From positions 558,001 to 622,000 of the forward strand of contig NZ_OEQH01000001.1 in the NCBI RefSeq assembly GCF_900240385.1: a stretch of 64,000 nucleotides of DNA, in the 5' to 3' direction. Shown piece after piece: positions 40,402 through 49,060 of this stretch. Both the position numbers and the translations under genes were made by a program. The notes beneath the pieces are model-generated. The model was given only the letters and a program-made list of their open reading frames with translations, was not told the DNA's origin and searched no databases. The stretch is from Clostridium minihomine. GTDB taxonomy: Bacteria > Bacillota > Clostridia > Oscillospirales > Acutalibacteraceae. Each line of letters opens with the position of its first letter. Within the stretch, counting starts at the first letter, position 1.

Positions 40402-41025
40402 TTGACAATTACCTATATTGTTGAGGAAGATCATCTATATGTAAACATGACCAACCGCTGTCCCTGTGCTTGTGACTTTTGTGTGCGGTCGCTGAATGAG
40501 CGGCAGGACGGCGAGGCAGATTTGTGGCTGGAACGGGAACCCACCCGCGAAGAAATTCTGGAGCATCTGAAAAGCAAAGATCTGAATAGCTACCGTGAGC
40601 TGGTGTTCTGCGGTTATGGGGAACCCACCTGCCGGTTTGACGATTTGATTTGGCTATGTCAGCAAATCCGTGAAATCAGCTGTGTGAATATCCGTTTAAA
40701 CACCAACGGGCTTTCTGACTTAATCAACGGGCGCTCCACTGCATCAGAGCTGGATGGTTTGTTGGACAGTGTGTCTGTTAGCCTGAATGCTTCTACCCCT
40801 GAAAAATATCAGGAACTTTGCCACCCGGCTTATGGGCTGGATGCATTGCCGGCGATTTTAAAATTCACAAAAACCGTGGGGCTTTATGTTCCCAAGGTGT
40901 ACATGACAGTGGTGGATAATATGCCACAGGAAGAGATTTCTGCGTGTGAAAAGCTTTGCAGAGAAACCGGCGCCATTTTTCGGGTGCGGCATTATCTGGA
41001 GCATCAATCCTATGTGGAAAAGTAA
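40402..41025 (+). CDS. TatD-linked radical SAM protein
   Basis: The cluster motif is in TNRCPCACDFCVRSL (CxxxCxxC), followed by LVFCGYGEPTCRFD, the glycine-rich SAM segment, and LRLNTNGLS-like NIRLNTNGLSDLI. The 207-residue size and its place right after tatD match the TIGR04038 family of uncertain function. The start is TTG 40402; GAGGAG lies just upstream, overlapping the tatD stop. Confidence 0.88.
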   Translation: MTITYIVEEDHLYVNMTNRCPCACDFCVRSLNERQDGEADLWLEREPTREEILEHLKSKDLNSYRELVFCGYGEPTCRFDDLIWLCQQIREISCVNIRLNTNGLSDLINGRSTASELDGLLDSVSVSLNASTPEKYQELCHPAYGLDALPAILKFTKTVGLYVPKVYMTVVDNMPQEEISACEKLCRETGAIFRVRHYLEHQSYVEK

Positions 41026-41034
41026 ATCAAAAAA

Positions 41035-41072
41035 CGGGGCTGTGTCACATGTGACACAGCCCCGCAGTTTTT
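41035..41072 (+). terminator. terminator after the tatD/radical SAM pair
   Basis: CGGGGCTGTGTCA pairs perfectly with TGACACAGCCCCG around CATG, followed by CAGTTTTTG. Confidence 0.92.
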
Positions 41073-41097
41073 GTTAAGAATGAAAAGGCTAAGTTTT

Positions 41098-41529
41098 TTA
41101 GCCTTCTTTTTTCCAAGACATAAATAATTCATCTGCACCGGTAGCAGAGTTCTTTAATTCACGCTCTGCAATAAAACCGTGCTTCTCATAAAAATGTACG
41201 GTATTTTCGCTTTGTTTATATACATTGACTTCCAAGTGGGGATACTGCTCTTTGCACCATTCAATCAGTTTGGTGCCGATTCCCTGATTCCAGTTGTCGG
41301 CGTCAACAAAGAGCTCAGCAATAAAGCTGTCCTCTAAAATGCTCACAAAACCTTTTAAACGGCCATGCTCCCCATAAACAAAGGTTTTAGCCATGGAAAG
41401 ATGATCGTTTCGGACAATTTTGTATTGATTGAGCCAGTAATCCCTGGGGATAAACGGGTGTGCCTTAGTCACAGCGTTTAACCACAGCTGCATTACGGCA
41501 TCTAATTCATCTTTATGAAACTCTCTCAT
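41098..41529 (-). CDS. GNAT-family N-acetyltransferase
   Basis: The 143-residue protein has the GNAT acetyl-CoA loop in NWNQGIGTKLIEWCKEQYPH and the C-terminal strand VNVYKQSENTVHFYEKHGFI. The N-terminus (MREFHKDELDAVMQLW) resembles the YjaB-like group. The acceptor is unknown. It is convergent with the radical SAM gene. Confidence 0.88.
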   Translation of the reverse strand: MREFHKDELDAVMQLWLNAVTKAHPFIPRDYWLNQYKIVRNDHLSMAKTFVYGEHGRLKGFVSILEDSFIAELFVDADNWNQGIGTKLIEWCKEQYPHLEVNVYKQSENTVHFYEKHGFIAERELKNSATGADELFMSWKKEG

Positions 41530-41802
41530 CATAAGTAATTACTCCAATCTCTCGTTTTCTTTCTGCCGTTATTTTCTAATAATCCAAAATCGGCAATTTA
41601 ACTGGGGGTTTAGTTGGTCATATTATACAATTATACACGATAAATGTTAAAATGAAAAGTGAAAATTGAAAATAATCTATAACAAAAAGCGCACAGTTCC
41701 ACCAACTGAGCGCCTTTTCCCCCTTGAATCAGCTTGTATTATATTATACGCATCGCTTTTATAAAATGCAAGAAAAAATTTCTTTGTTTGACTTCCTTCC
41801 CA

Positions 41803-42522
41803 TTATGATTTCACTTCCGTTTGATGCAAGGATTGTGCATGCTGCATATTGGGGTATACTTTCTTTAAATAGTCATCTGTATAATGCGAATCCAGCCACT
41901 GGCTGACTGGATTTGTGGCGGGAACTCCTTCTCGGCGCAGGCTTTGCCTTTTTACGGCCATGGAAGAAAGCGCAATGTTCAGTGCCAGCAGCACCAGTAA
42001 AACACGGGTCAGCGGAACTCCGGCCCGGTTTGGAAGCTGTTCGATCCAATTGGTCATGGACGGTAAAGTATGCTTGATAAAAATCAGACCCAGTACGCCC
42101 CAGAACACCGAATACATCAGGTTGGTTCTGCCGTGCAGGTTTAAAAAGGAATCACTGTATTCCCAAGAAATGGTGCCGAAAATCTTTTCCTGCAGAAGGG
42201 AGCACAGATATTCAAAAGTGCCGCCCATTACCAGACTGGCTGTAAAAATCAGCATGCTGTTTCGGTGGCGGATTCGATAAAGGGTTATGGTAAATAAAAC
42301 AGCACCAAGGCCATAAACCGGGGTTAAAGGGCCATAAAGAAGCCCTTGCCGGCTTTCTAAAAAGCCCAAACGTATGTAACACCAAAGGGTTTCTACGATA
42401 AATCCGATTACACTGCCGGAAAGAAATACCCAGAAAATTTTGTAGCGGTTCAATCCGTGGGCAAACGAGTAAGGGTTGCCTTCCATGTTGGAGGAGGTTC
42501 TGCGCAGCTTTGTGTTCATCAT
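41803..42522 (-). CDS. CmpB-like putative ABC-transporter permease (PF06541)
   Basis: Five or six hydrophobic segments and the conserved pieces VIGFIVETLWCYI, RQGLLYGPLTPVYGLGAVLF, GGTFEYLCSLLQEKIFG and WEYSDSFLNLHGRTNLMYSV identify the family. It is annotated as a permease, but its transport role is unproven. Gene products of this type usually lack an adjacent ATPase, as here. Confidence 0.8.
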   Translation of the reverse strand: MMNTKLRRTSSNMEGNPYSFAHGLNRYKIFWVFLSGSVIGFIVETLWCYIRLGFLESRQGLLYGPLTPVYGLGAVLFTITLYRIRHRNSMLIFTASLVMGGTFEYLCSLLQEKIFGTISWEYSDSFLNLHGRTNLMYSVFWGVLGLIFIKHTLPSMTNWIEQLPNRAGVPLTRVLLVLLALNIALSSMAVKRQSLRREGVPATNPVSQWLDSHYTDDYLKKVYPNMQHAQSLHQTEVKS

Positions 42523-42706
42523 TCGGCATATTCCTTCCTTATTTTCAGCATATTTTAGCCCATTTTATCATATGTGACTAAAATATGCAAAAAAGGATTG
42601 AACCAGATGAAAGGATTGCCCGGGCTTTTCAGAATTGTAATGATACTTCAATTATGCTATTATGAAAGATATAAAATGTTTCATTTTACGAACGGGGGAG
42701 AACAGA

Positions 42707-43225
42707 ATGGATGTTTTTGTGGAACAGATAATCAAGCGAAAAAAGAGTGGGGCCGATTATGGAATCATCGCAGGCACAGTTGTGTTGGGGTTTTTTATCG
42801 TTGCTGCGGCGATCATTTTGCCATATTTAGCTCCCTTTTTCTTGATTTTGATTGCCGGTGTTTGCTTTGGGGTTTATTATGTGGCATCTTCCCGCAACGT
42901 GGAATTTGAATACAGCACTACTAACGGTGATTTTACCGTGGATAAGATAGTGAACCGCCGCAGCCGGAAACGGGTTTGTCAATTTGACTTGAAAAGCGTG
43001 GAAGCCATGGGAAAGTACGATGCGGCCACTTTTCAAAATAAAACCTTTGACCGTCAGCTCAAAGTGGGGACGGACGATGCAGGAATGGATGCGTGGTATC
43101 TGATTGTTCGGCTGAAAGATTCCGGCAACACATTCTTACTTTTCAGTCCCAATGAAAAAATGCTGGCAGCCATGAAACCATTTTTACCTCGTCAGGTATC
43201 TGTTAATGCTTTCCGTGGGCATTGA
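42707..43225 (+). CDS. uncharacterised two-TM protein
   Basis: ATG 42707 follows GGGGGAG. The 172-residue product has a short cytoplasmic start (MDVFVEQIIKRKKSGAD), two adjacent membrane helices (IIAGTVVLGFFIVAAAIIL and LAPFFLILIAGVCFGVYYV) and a cytosolic domain of mixed structure. It resembles small Clostridia-specific families found before acpS. acpS starts 20 bp before its stop. Confidence 0.75.
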   Translation: MDVFVEQIIKRKKSGADYGIIAGTVVLGFFIVAAAIILPYLAPFFLILIAGVCFGVYYVASSRNVEFEYSTTNGDFTVDKIVNRRSRKRVCQFDLKSVEAMGKYDAATFQNKTFDRQLKVGTDDAGMDAWYLIVRLKDSGNTFLLFSPNEKMLAAMKPFLPRQVSVNAFRGH

Positions 43226-43745
43226 TTTGGTGGAAATTCCCCGCATTGAAAGGGCGATGCAGCGCAATCCTCGCTTTTGTCTGCGAATTTTGGGCGATCT
43301 GGAATATACCCAGTTGCAGGAAAGAGGGTTTCCGGCCGCCAGTGTGGCAGTCAGCTTCTGTGCCAAAGAGGCGTTTTCTAAGGCATTGGGGACGGGCGTG
43401 CGGGGATTTTCCCTTGGGGAGGTACAGCTTTTGCGCGACGAACTGGGCAAGCCCTATCTTTTGCTGAAAGGCGGCGCTTTGGCGGCTGCCCGGCAGCAGG
43501 GGCTCACTTTTTGCGTCAGTGCAACTCATACCGACAAATACGCTTCTGTGACAGTGATCGGAGAGGAGCAAAAAACAAATGAAGGTGTTAGAAAGCGATG
43601 CCGTTCGGGTGCTGGAAGAACAAGCAGTGCAGGCAGGAACCGAATATCTGACCCTGATGGAAAACGCAGGGGAGGCCGCCGCGCGGCTGCTCAAGGACAA
43701 AACGCCCGGAAAAAGCGTGGCGATTTTGTGCGGAAAAGGAAATAA
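43206..43745 (+). CDS. acpS: holo-[acyl-carrier-protein] synthase with an abnormal basic tail (probable frameshift)
   Basis: The first 125 residues are a normal AcpS: GIDLVEIPRIERAM with the Mg-binding Asp, and VSFCAKEAFSKALGTG with the catalytic Glu. It transfers phosphopantetheine from CoA to ACP. The frame then runs on for about 55 very basic residues overlapping nnr by 167 bp. A run of six A at 43570-43575 would, with one more A, give a stop (TGA) overlapping the nnr ATG, the usual arrangement. The tail is therefore probably an indel or a sequencing artefact. Confidence 0.88.
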   Translation: MLSVGIDLVEIPRIERAMQRNPRFCLRILGDLEYTQLQERGFPAASVAVSFCAKEAFSKALGTGVRGFSLGEVQLLRDELGKPYLLLKGGALAAARQQGLTFCVSATHTDKYASVTVIGEEQKTNEGVRKRCRSGAGRTSSAGRNRISDPDGKRRGGRRAAAQGQNARKKRGDFVRKRK

Positions 43746-45108
43746 CGGCGGCGATGGATTTGTGGTAGCCCGGCATTTGGCGGAATACGGCGCGAAAATA
43801 TGTGTGATTCTGGTTCAGGGTATGCCTGCGACTGAAATTTCAAAACAGATGTTTCAGCAAATGGATCGCCGGGTTATTTCAGTGTTGGATTGGGCAAAAG
43901 AATCCGAGGCCGTGCGTACACAAATTTATTCGGCGGACTTTGTGCTGGATGCAGTGTATGGCATCGGCTTTCGGGGCCGTTTGCCGGAAGCCATGGAACC
44001 TTTATTGGATGCGGTGGAAAAGTCCGGCGCTTATGTAATGGCTTTGGATCTGCCCAGCGGCGTTTTGTGCGACACGGGGGAAGTGGAAGGGTGCTGCGTC
44101 CGTGCGGATGAAACGGTCAGCTTTACCGTAATAAAACCGGCCCATTTGATTGAGCCGGGCAGAAGCTTCTGCGGCAAAGTGTCGGTGGTACAGGTGGGAA
44201 TTTCAGAAGAACTGACTGCACAAATGCCATCGGAAATTTTTTCAATGGAAGAAAACGATCTGGCCTCTTTGTTCCCAAAAAGAGATGCGAACACCAATAA
44301 GGGCAGCTATGGCACTTTGCTGTCTATTTGCGGCAGTGTGGGCATGGCTGGCGCGGCGATGCTGGCGGCAAAAGCCGCTTTGCGCAGCGGCGTTGGGCTG
44401 GTGGATATGGCACTGCCCGGGGAATTGTATCCGGTGGTGGCGGGCAGTTTGCCGGAACCGGTTTATACGCTGCTGAATCAAAACAGGCAGGGCGGCCTTT
44501 GTGAGGAAAGTGCCGGGCTGCTAACCGAAAAAATGCTGAATGCCACAGCAGTGTTAATCGGCTGTGGTTTGGGAAAAAGTTTCTTTGCCCGCTCTTTGGT
44601 GCGACGGGTTGCCGCGTGCAGTTCGGTGCCCTTGATCCTTGATGCGGATGGCATAAATATCTTGGCTGAGAATATAGATATATTGAAAACAGCCAGAGTA
44701 CCCTTGGTGCTGACTCCCCATCCGGGAGAAATGGCACGCCTGATGAATACCACAGCCGCACAGGTGCAAAAGTACCGCCTTCGGTTTGCCAAAGAGTTTG
44801 CCAGAATCCATCAGGTGATTTTGGTGCTGAAAGGCTCCGGTACCATTGTGGCTGCGCCAGACGGAAGCGTCTTTCTTAATCCTACGGGAAACCCCGGCAT
44901 GGCGAAGGGGGGCAGCGGTGATGTGTTGGCCGGCCTGATAGCATCCCTTGCAGCCCAGGGAATGCCGCCTTTTTTTGCGGCGGTCTGTGCAGTTTATCTG
45001 CATGGCTTGGCGGGGGATCGCTGTGCGCAGCGGTTATCTCAGCGCGGAATGCTGCCTTCTGATTTGGTGGAAGAACTGCCCTTGCTGTTTTCAGAATTTG
45101 AAAAATAA
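43579..45108 (+). CDS. nnr: bifunctional NAD(P)H-hydrate epimerase / ADP-dependent dehydratase
   Basis: The N-terminal YjeF_N (NaxE) domain has LMENAGEAAARLL and CGKGNNGGDGFVVARHL. The C-terminal NaxD domain has GSYGTLLSICGSVGMAGAAML, LTPHPGEMARL, LVLKGSGTIVAAPDG and NPTGNPGMAKGGSGDVLAG with the catalytic aspartate. It repairs damaged NADH and NADPH hydrates. Length 509 aa, normal for the fused enzyme. GAGGAG lies ten bases before the ATG. Confidence 0.95.
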   Translation: MKVLESDAVRVLEEQAVQAGTEYLTLMENAGEAAARLLKDKTPGKSVAILCGKGNNGGDGFVVARHLAEYGAKICVILVQGMPATEISKQMFQQMDRRVISVLDWAKESEAVRTQIYSADFVLDAVYGIGFRGRLPEAMEPLLDAVEKSGAYVMALDLPSGVLCDTGEVEGCCVRADETVSFTVIKPAHLIEPGRSFCGKVSVVQVGISEELTAQMPSEIFSMEENDLASLFPKRDANTNKGSYGTLLSICGSVGMAGAAMLAAKAALRSGVGLVDMALPGELYPVVAGSLPEPVYTLLNQNRQGGLCEESAGLLTEKMLNATAVLIGCGLGKSFFARSLVRRVAACSSVPLILDADGINILAENIDILKTARVPLVLTPHPGEMARLMNTTAAQVQKYRLRFAKEFARIHQVILVLKGSGTIVAAPDGSVFLNPTGNPGMAKGGSGDVLAGLIASLAAQGMPPFFAAVCAVYLHGLAGDRCAQRLSQRGMLPSDLVEELPLLFSEFEK

Positions 45109-45118
45109 GGGTGATTTC

Positions 45119-45631
45119 ATGCGTAAGCTGGCCCGTCGTTTGGCTGTGCTGTTGTGTTCGGTTTGCCTTTTTTCCCTGTTTGGGTGTTCTTCCGCGATTT
45201 CTCAGCCTGCGGTAGAGCCGATTCTTAATTTTCAGGCAAAGGCAAATGTGACAATGGACAAAAACCAGTATGTCTGTAATTTGGATTATTCAGCGGAGCA
45301 AGGGGCGCAGCTGACGCTTCTGGTTCCTCAGGAACTGGAAGGAATGTCTTGGTCATGGGATAAACGGGTGATTTCTATTGCCTATGAAGGACTGACGGTC
45401 GCACAGGACAGTACGGTCTTGCCGGATACCGGCATTATCCCTTTGCTTTTGGAGTCGCTGGACGCAGCGGCAGTTCCCAATGCCTTGACCACTTCAGGGG
45501 ACGGCTTATTTTTTGGCAGCACGCAAGGGCATAACTTCACGATTACGGTCGATCGCCGCAGCGGTCAGGTGAAACAGCTGGATATCCCAGAACGAGGCTT
45601 TAAGGCAATATTTGAGCCACTTTCTGAATGA
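45119..45631 (+). CDS. lipoprotein of unknown function
   Basis: ATG 45119 opens a lipoprotein signal (MRKLARRLAVLLCSVCLFSL ending FGC-SS, lipobox LFGC). The mature part of about 145 residues is predicted beta-rich and soluble, anchored on the outer face of the membrane. It follows nnr by 10 bp in the acpS-nnr operon. No domain is recognised. Confidence 0.8.
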   Translation: MRKLARRLAVLLCSVCLFSLFGCSSAISQPAVEPILNFQAKANVTMDKNQYVCNLDYSAEQGAQLTLLVPQELEGMSWSWDKRVISIAYEGLTVAQDSTVLPDTGIIPLLLESLDAAAVPNALTTSGDGLFFGSTQGHNFTITVDRRSGQVKQLDIPERGFKAIFEPLSE

Positions 45632-45645
45632 TTTTTTTTCTAAAC

Positions 45646-45702
45646 ATAAAAACAAAAAGATGGAAAAGAGTTTACAGTAAACTCTTTTCCGTCTTTTTGT
45701 TT
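45646..45702 (+). terminator. long hairpin terminator after the acpS-nnr operon
   Basis: ACAAAAAGA and GGAAAAGAGTTTA pair with TAAACTCTTTTCC and TCTTTTTGT around CAG, a stem of over 20 bp ending in T. Confidence 0.85.
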
Positions 45703-46090
45703 TGGGTAAAATTCAGTTGATTTCTGTTTTTAAAGAGCACGAGCCTCTAATTTTATCTAAAATTAAGGGTTTCGCTCAAAGAATCATCTGGTTTTAAATG
45801 TATGCCATATCCATAAAATTTTAATAAAATCAGGCTGTGGCAAAAACAGGAGCAAAGCAAAGCTTTTGCCATGATAACTTGCGTTAACGCGTTAAAGCAG
45901 CAGAATAGAAAAAGTGGATAAGCCATTTTTATATGGCATAACACTGTCAAGCAGAAGGCAAGATAATATTATGTAGAGAGGCACAAGTACCTACGGATAA
46001 AAAGAAAATTGAAAAAAACGCATTCGATTGTATGAAAGCTTTCCGAAAAGGCAAAAATAGGTTTGGGCCCAATTATAAAATTATCGGAGC
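45703..46090. other. gene-free spacer before the endoA-like toxin gene
   Basis: AT-rich DNA with one perfect palindrome TTAACGCGTTAA near 45884. No ribbon-helix-helix antitoxin frame, which would be expected just before an endoA gene, could be found on either strand. Confidence 0.55.
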
Positions 46091-46099
46091 GTGAAAAAA

Positions 46100-46471
46100 G
46101 TGAATGTCAGAAGAGGTGATATTTATTATGCCGATCTCAGCCCTGTGGTAGGGTCGGAGCAAGGCGGAGTGAGGCCGGTGCTGATTGTTCAAAATGATGT
46201 AGGCAACCGATTTAGCCCAACTGTGATAGCAGCTGCCATTACAAGCCAAAGAGCCAAAGCAAAGCTGCCCACGCATATTATGCTGAACGCTGAAACCACA
46301 GGCTTGGCGAGGGATTCGATTGTCCTTTTGGAACAAATTCGCACCATTGATAAACACAGATTAAAGGAACGTATGGGACGCCTGGATAATGGGTCAATGT
46401 CGCTAATTGATCAGGCTTTGTCTATCAGCTTTGGTCTGGAACCTGAAACAGAGGTTAGGCAGGCTACATAG
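46100..46471 (+). CDS. ndoA: EndoA/MazF-family mRNA interferase, apparently without its antitoxin
   Basis: [40 protein letters not shown] and [14 protein letters not shown] are the conserved blocks of EndoA, the endoribonuclease that cuts mRNA in Firmicutes. Length (about 123 aa) is normal. GTG 46100 is the better start; GTG 46091 stands two bases from GGAG. In Bacillus the antitoxin gene lies directly upstream; none is visible here. Confidence 0.9.
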   Translation: MNVRRGDIYYADLSPVVGSEQGGVRPVLIVQNDVGNRFSPTVIAAAITSQRAKAKLPTHIMLNAETTGLARDSIVLLEQIRTIDKHRLKERMGRLDNGSMSLIDQALSISFGLEPETEVRQAT

Positions 46472-46550
46472 AGAAGCCTGAACACAAAAGTGAATAATAT
46501 GTTTTGAACCGCAAAGAATATAGAAGAAAAAAACAAAGGAGGTAAAAACA

Positions 46551-46736
46551 ATGGCGACATTAACCAGCAAAGAACTTTCTGCAATTGAGGATCAGCTCAG
46601 TGGTGAAAAACTTTTAATTACAAAACTGAAGGCTTATTCCCAAGGGTGCAATGACCCCCAGCTGAAGCAGCAGTACGATGACTTGGCCTGCAAGCATCAG
46701 CAGCATTACGATAAGCTTCTCAGCTTTTTGAATTAA
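46551..46736 (+). CDS. small spore-coat-associated protein (61 aa)
   Basis: MATLTSKELSAIEDQLSGEK, then LLITKLKAYSQGCNDPQLKQ form a helical protein resembling the short N-terminal partner of CotF proteins. AAAGGAGG precedes the ATG. It is followed after five bases by the Coat_F gene, so both are probably made in the mother cell during sporulation. Confidence 0.7.
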   Translation: MATLTSKELSAIEDQLSGEKLLITKLKAYSQGCNDPQLKQQYDDLACKHQQHYDKLLSFLN

Positions 46737-46750
46737 AAGGAGTGAAAAAA

Positions 46751-47035
46751 ATGGATCAGAATCAAACTCAAATGTCTATGCAGGATAAAGAGGTATTACA
46801 CGACGTGCTGACCTCTCAGAAGACAATCACAGGCACCTATAATGCATTTACCAATGAATGCGCAACCCCTAACATTCGAAACGAGTTTCTGAACATCCTG
46901 ACCGAGGAGCACCAGCTGCAGGCGCAGATCTTTGATGAGATGCACAAGCGTGGATGGTACCCCACCCCCGCTGCAGAGCAGCAGAAGATCGATCAGGCAA
47001 AACAGAAATTCCAGAACATGAATCAAAACAGCTAA
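46751..47035 (+). CDS. CotF-like spore coat protein
   Basis: The 94-residue protein (SMQDKEVLHDVLTSQKTITG, NEFLNILTEEHQLQAQIFDE, MHKRGWYPTPAAEQQ) matches the Coat_F family: a ferritin-like helical bundle with the RGWYP motif. ATG 46751 is eight bases after AGGAG; the GTG at 46742 is too close. It is direct evidence for a sporulating lineage. Confidence 0.88.
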   Translation: MDQNQTQMSMQDKEVLHDVLTSQKTITGTYNAFTNECATPNIRNEFLNILTEEHQLQAQIFDEMHKRGWYPTPAAEQQKIDQAKQKFQNMNQNS

Positions 47036-47113
47036 TTATTTGAAAAATTAAAATAAGTCATGCAACCTGTTTCGGGAAGTAACCCCCGTAATTGATATTG
47101 TGTGATTCCTCCT

Positions 47114-47147
47114 GAGCCACGAAGGAATGACTTCGTGGCTCTTTTAT
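47114..47147 (+). terminator. terminator after the coat protein pair
   Basis: GAGCCACGAAG pairs with CTTCGTGGCTC around 6 bases, followed by TTTTATTTT. Confidence 0.92.
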
Positions 47148-47188
47148 TTTGCAGGTAGAACTCTTGCCTGTGCTTTTGGACGTTATAT

Positions 47189-47410
47189 CTAGCAAAATAG
47201 ATAAGAGTCAAAAAAATCTCTCATAGTAATTTCCAGATGATCGCACAGCCTTTTGAGTTCTTCGATTCTGGGTTCAAAATTTTCATCATATAGGATTCGG
47301 GTCATCGTATGCTTAGGTAGCCCCGCCTGGGTACTTAATTCTTTTGGGGAAATGCTTCGTTCTATGCAAAGCTCTACAATTCTTATAGCTATCGCCAACC
47401 CTATCTTCAT
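47189..47410 (-). CDS. short HTH regulator (73 aa)
   Basis: IVELCIERSISPKELSTQAG, LPKHTMTRILYDENFEPRIE and LKRLCDHLEITMRDFFDSYL form one XRE-type helix-turn-helix. It is divergent from, and clearly paralogous to, the gene at 47545. Both end in FFD-x-LF. The 130 bp between them are rich in inverted and direct repeats. Confidence 0.82.
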   Translation of the reverse strand: MKIGLAIAIRIVELCIERSISPKELSTQAGLPKHTMTRILYDENFEPRIEELKRLCDHLEITMRDFFDSYLFC

Positions 47411-47428
47411 AAGGTATCCCTCCTTTGA

Positions 47429-47483
47429 TTAGTGTTATATCACTTATTATATCACAGTGCTATACATAGTGCTATAACACTAA
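47429..47483. promoter_or_regulatory. repeat-rich divergent operator between two HTH genes
   Basis: TTAGTGTTATA (47429) and TATAACACTAA (47473) form an 11-bp inverted repeat. Between them TATATCAC and AGTGCTATA each occur twice, about 12-13 bp apart. The pattern suggests several bound dimers. Confidence 0.65.
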
Positions 47484-47544
47484 CAAGTTTTTTCTTTATT
47501 CTGTATGCTTTTTATTAAGATCGTCGTTGTTAAGGAGTGGTTTT

Positions 47545-47787
47545 ATGGATACAAGAGAAGCAGTCATTGAAAGAATTCTTGAGTTGTGTAAGGCACGAGG
47601 TATTACTCCAAATGCCTTAAGCTATATTGCAGGGGTACCCCAGTCAACCATAAAAAGTATCCTGAACGATGAAACCATGAATCCTGGTGTGGTCACAATC
47701 AAAAAGCTTTGTGATGGGTTTGGCATTACTTTGCCCGAATTTTTTGATACGGATCTGTTTCGCGGCTTAGAGCAAGAGATAAAATAG
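47545..47787 (+). CDS. short HTH regulator (80 aa), paralogue of the divergent gene
   Basis: MDTREAVIERILELCKARGI, SYIAGVPQSTIKSILNDETM and IKKLCDGFGITLPEFFDTDL give the same single-domain XRE fold as the neighbour. AAGGAG precedes ATG 47545. The function is probably regulation of the pair itself or of the coat genes. Confidence 0.82.
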   Translation: MDTREAVIERILELCKARGITPNALSYIAGVPQSTIKSILNDETMNPGVVTIKKLCDGFGITLPEFFDTDLFRGLEQEIK

Positions 47788-47919
47788 CCGGAATAAATCA
47801 GAGCAGAAAAATAGTGCAAAAATTTCCCGAATCGTTCAAAATAATTTAAAAATATTCGAATAGAATTGTTCCCAAATGTATGGTATTCTGTAATTATATT
47901 AACAACAGGGGGTACACAA

Positions 47920-48240
47920 ATGATTATTACCACCACCAATGCAATCGAGGGCAAAAAAATCATTGCATATAAAGGAATCATGTTCGGCGAGGTTATTACC
48001 GGAATTAACTTTATCAAAGATTTTGCGGCAGGGCTGACCAACATTTTTGGCGGACGCTCCAATTCCTATGAAGGGGAATTGATGGAGGCCAGAACCAAGG
48101 CCATTGAAGAATTGAAAAGTAGAGCGGCGGCTGCGGGCGCCAACGCAGTAATTGGTGTTGATGTGGATTATGAGGTGCTGGGCTCAGGAAATAACATGTT
48201 GATGGTTACCGCGTCGGGAACTGCAGTGATGATAGAATAA
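47920..48240 (+). CDS. YbjQ/UPF0145-family protein
   Basis: The 106-residue protein ([56 protein letters not shown]) matches the YbjQ family, pentameric beta-rich proteins sometimes called heavy-metal-binding, though the role is unproven. ATG 47920 follows AGGGGG. Confidence 0.9.
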   Translation: MIITTTNAIEGKKIIAYKGIMFGEVITGINFIKDFAAGLTNIFGGRSNSYEGELMEARTKAIEELKSRAAAAGANAVIGVDVDYEVLGSGNNMLMVTASGTAVMIE

Positions 48241-48258
48241 TAGAAAACACAATAAAAA

Positions 48259-48291
48259 AGAAGGGCAGAGCGGTTTTGCTCTACCCTTCTT
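48259..48291 (+). terminator. terminator after the YbjQ gene
   Basis: AAGAAGGGCAGAGC pairs with GCTCTACCCTTCTT (one mismatch) around the loop GGTTTT. Confidence 0.85.
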
Positions 48292-48485
48292 CAGTTTTCT
48301 TTTAAGATGTTTTTGTGTGGCAATCATTTCCTTGATTTGGGGAAGAATATGTGAAAAATAGATTTTTTCCCGAAATCACGCCGGAAAGATAGTTTGCGTT
48401 GATCGTGTCAAATTAGTGTGGAAAATGTGGTAAGTGTGGTAAGTGCGATAAGATAAAAATAAGAATCCACCAAAGGAGAATTGAA

Positions 48486-48689
48486 ATGGAAAACACTTTT
48501 TTTATGATTAGTATAGCTGTTCTTCTAATTGGTATGTTGTGTATCAGTGTAGGGGGGGCGATCTTTAAGTTTCGTGCATTTACGAATAAACAGGCTTGGA
48601 ATGGTAGAACCAAGCCATTTTTATATACCGGAATCATCCTATTTATCATAGGTTTGGTTCTCGTTTATGTGACTTATCCCTTTCAGTAA
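48486..48689 (+). CDS. small membrane protein (67 aa)
   Basis: Two hydrophobic helices (FFMISIAVLLIGMLCISVGG and FLYTGIILFIIGLVLVYVTY) are joined by a basic loop. AAAGGAG precedes the ATG. A short run of GTGTGGTAA-like repeats lies 50 bp upstream. No family is recognised. Confidence 0.65.
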   Translation: MENTFFMISIAVLLIGMLCISVGGAIFKFRAFTNKQAWNGRTKPFLYTGIILFIIGLVLVYVTYPFQ

Positions 48690-48727
48690 TTAGTTGTTCA
48701 TCTCTTAAAATCAATACAATAAGGTAT

Positions 48728-48756
48728 CTTTTAACATCAAACTAAGTTTGATGTTT
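48728..48756 (+). terminator. terminator after the small membrane gene
   Basis: AACATCAAAC pairs with GTTTGATGTT around TAA, followed by TTTTC. The remaining sequence to 49020 is AT-rich and holds nothing I can support. Confidence 0.8.
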
Positions 48757-49021
48757 TTTCTTTTAAAGATTGGCCAGTCACCGTTATCAGCCTTAATTAT
48801 TATGATACCATTGCGATTCCCAACACATCATCCTTGAAGATAGAGTTGATTGAGATTGTATTCGTTTATGTGATCCATACGATGGTTGACATAAATTTCT
48901 ATATCATGTTTTGAATACGCTTTAGAATTCCGAGTGAAGTTAGAGGCAAGGGGATGGGATATGTGAAATAGAACGATAGGATCTGCTGAGTACAGCAAGT
49001 CTAATATTATTTTTGAAAAAG

Positions 49022-49048
49022 AAAAAGCCCGCAAAAATGCGAGCCTTC
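49022..49048 (-). terminator. rnpB terminator
   Basis: On the minus strand GGCTCGCA pairs with TGCGGGCT-type bases around TTTT and ends in TTTTTC, about 15 bp past the RNA 3' end. Confidence 0.8.
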
Positions 49049-49060
49049 TTGTTAAATAAA

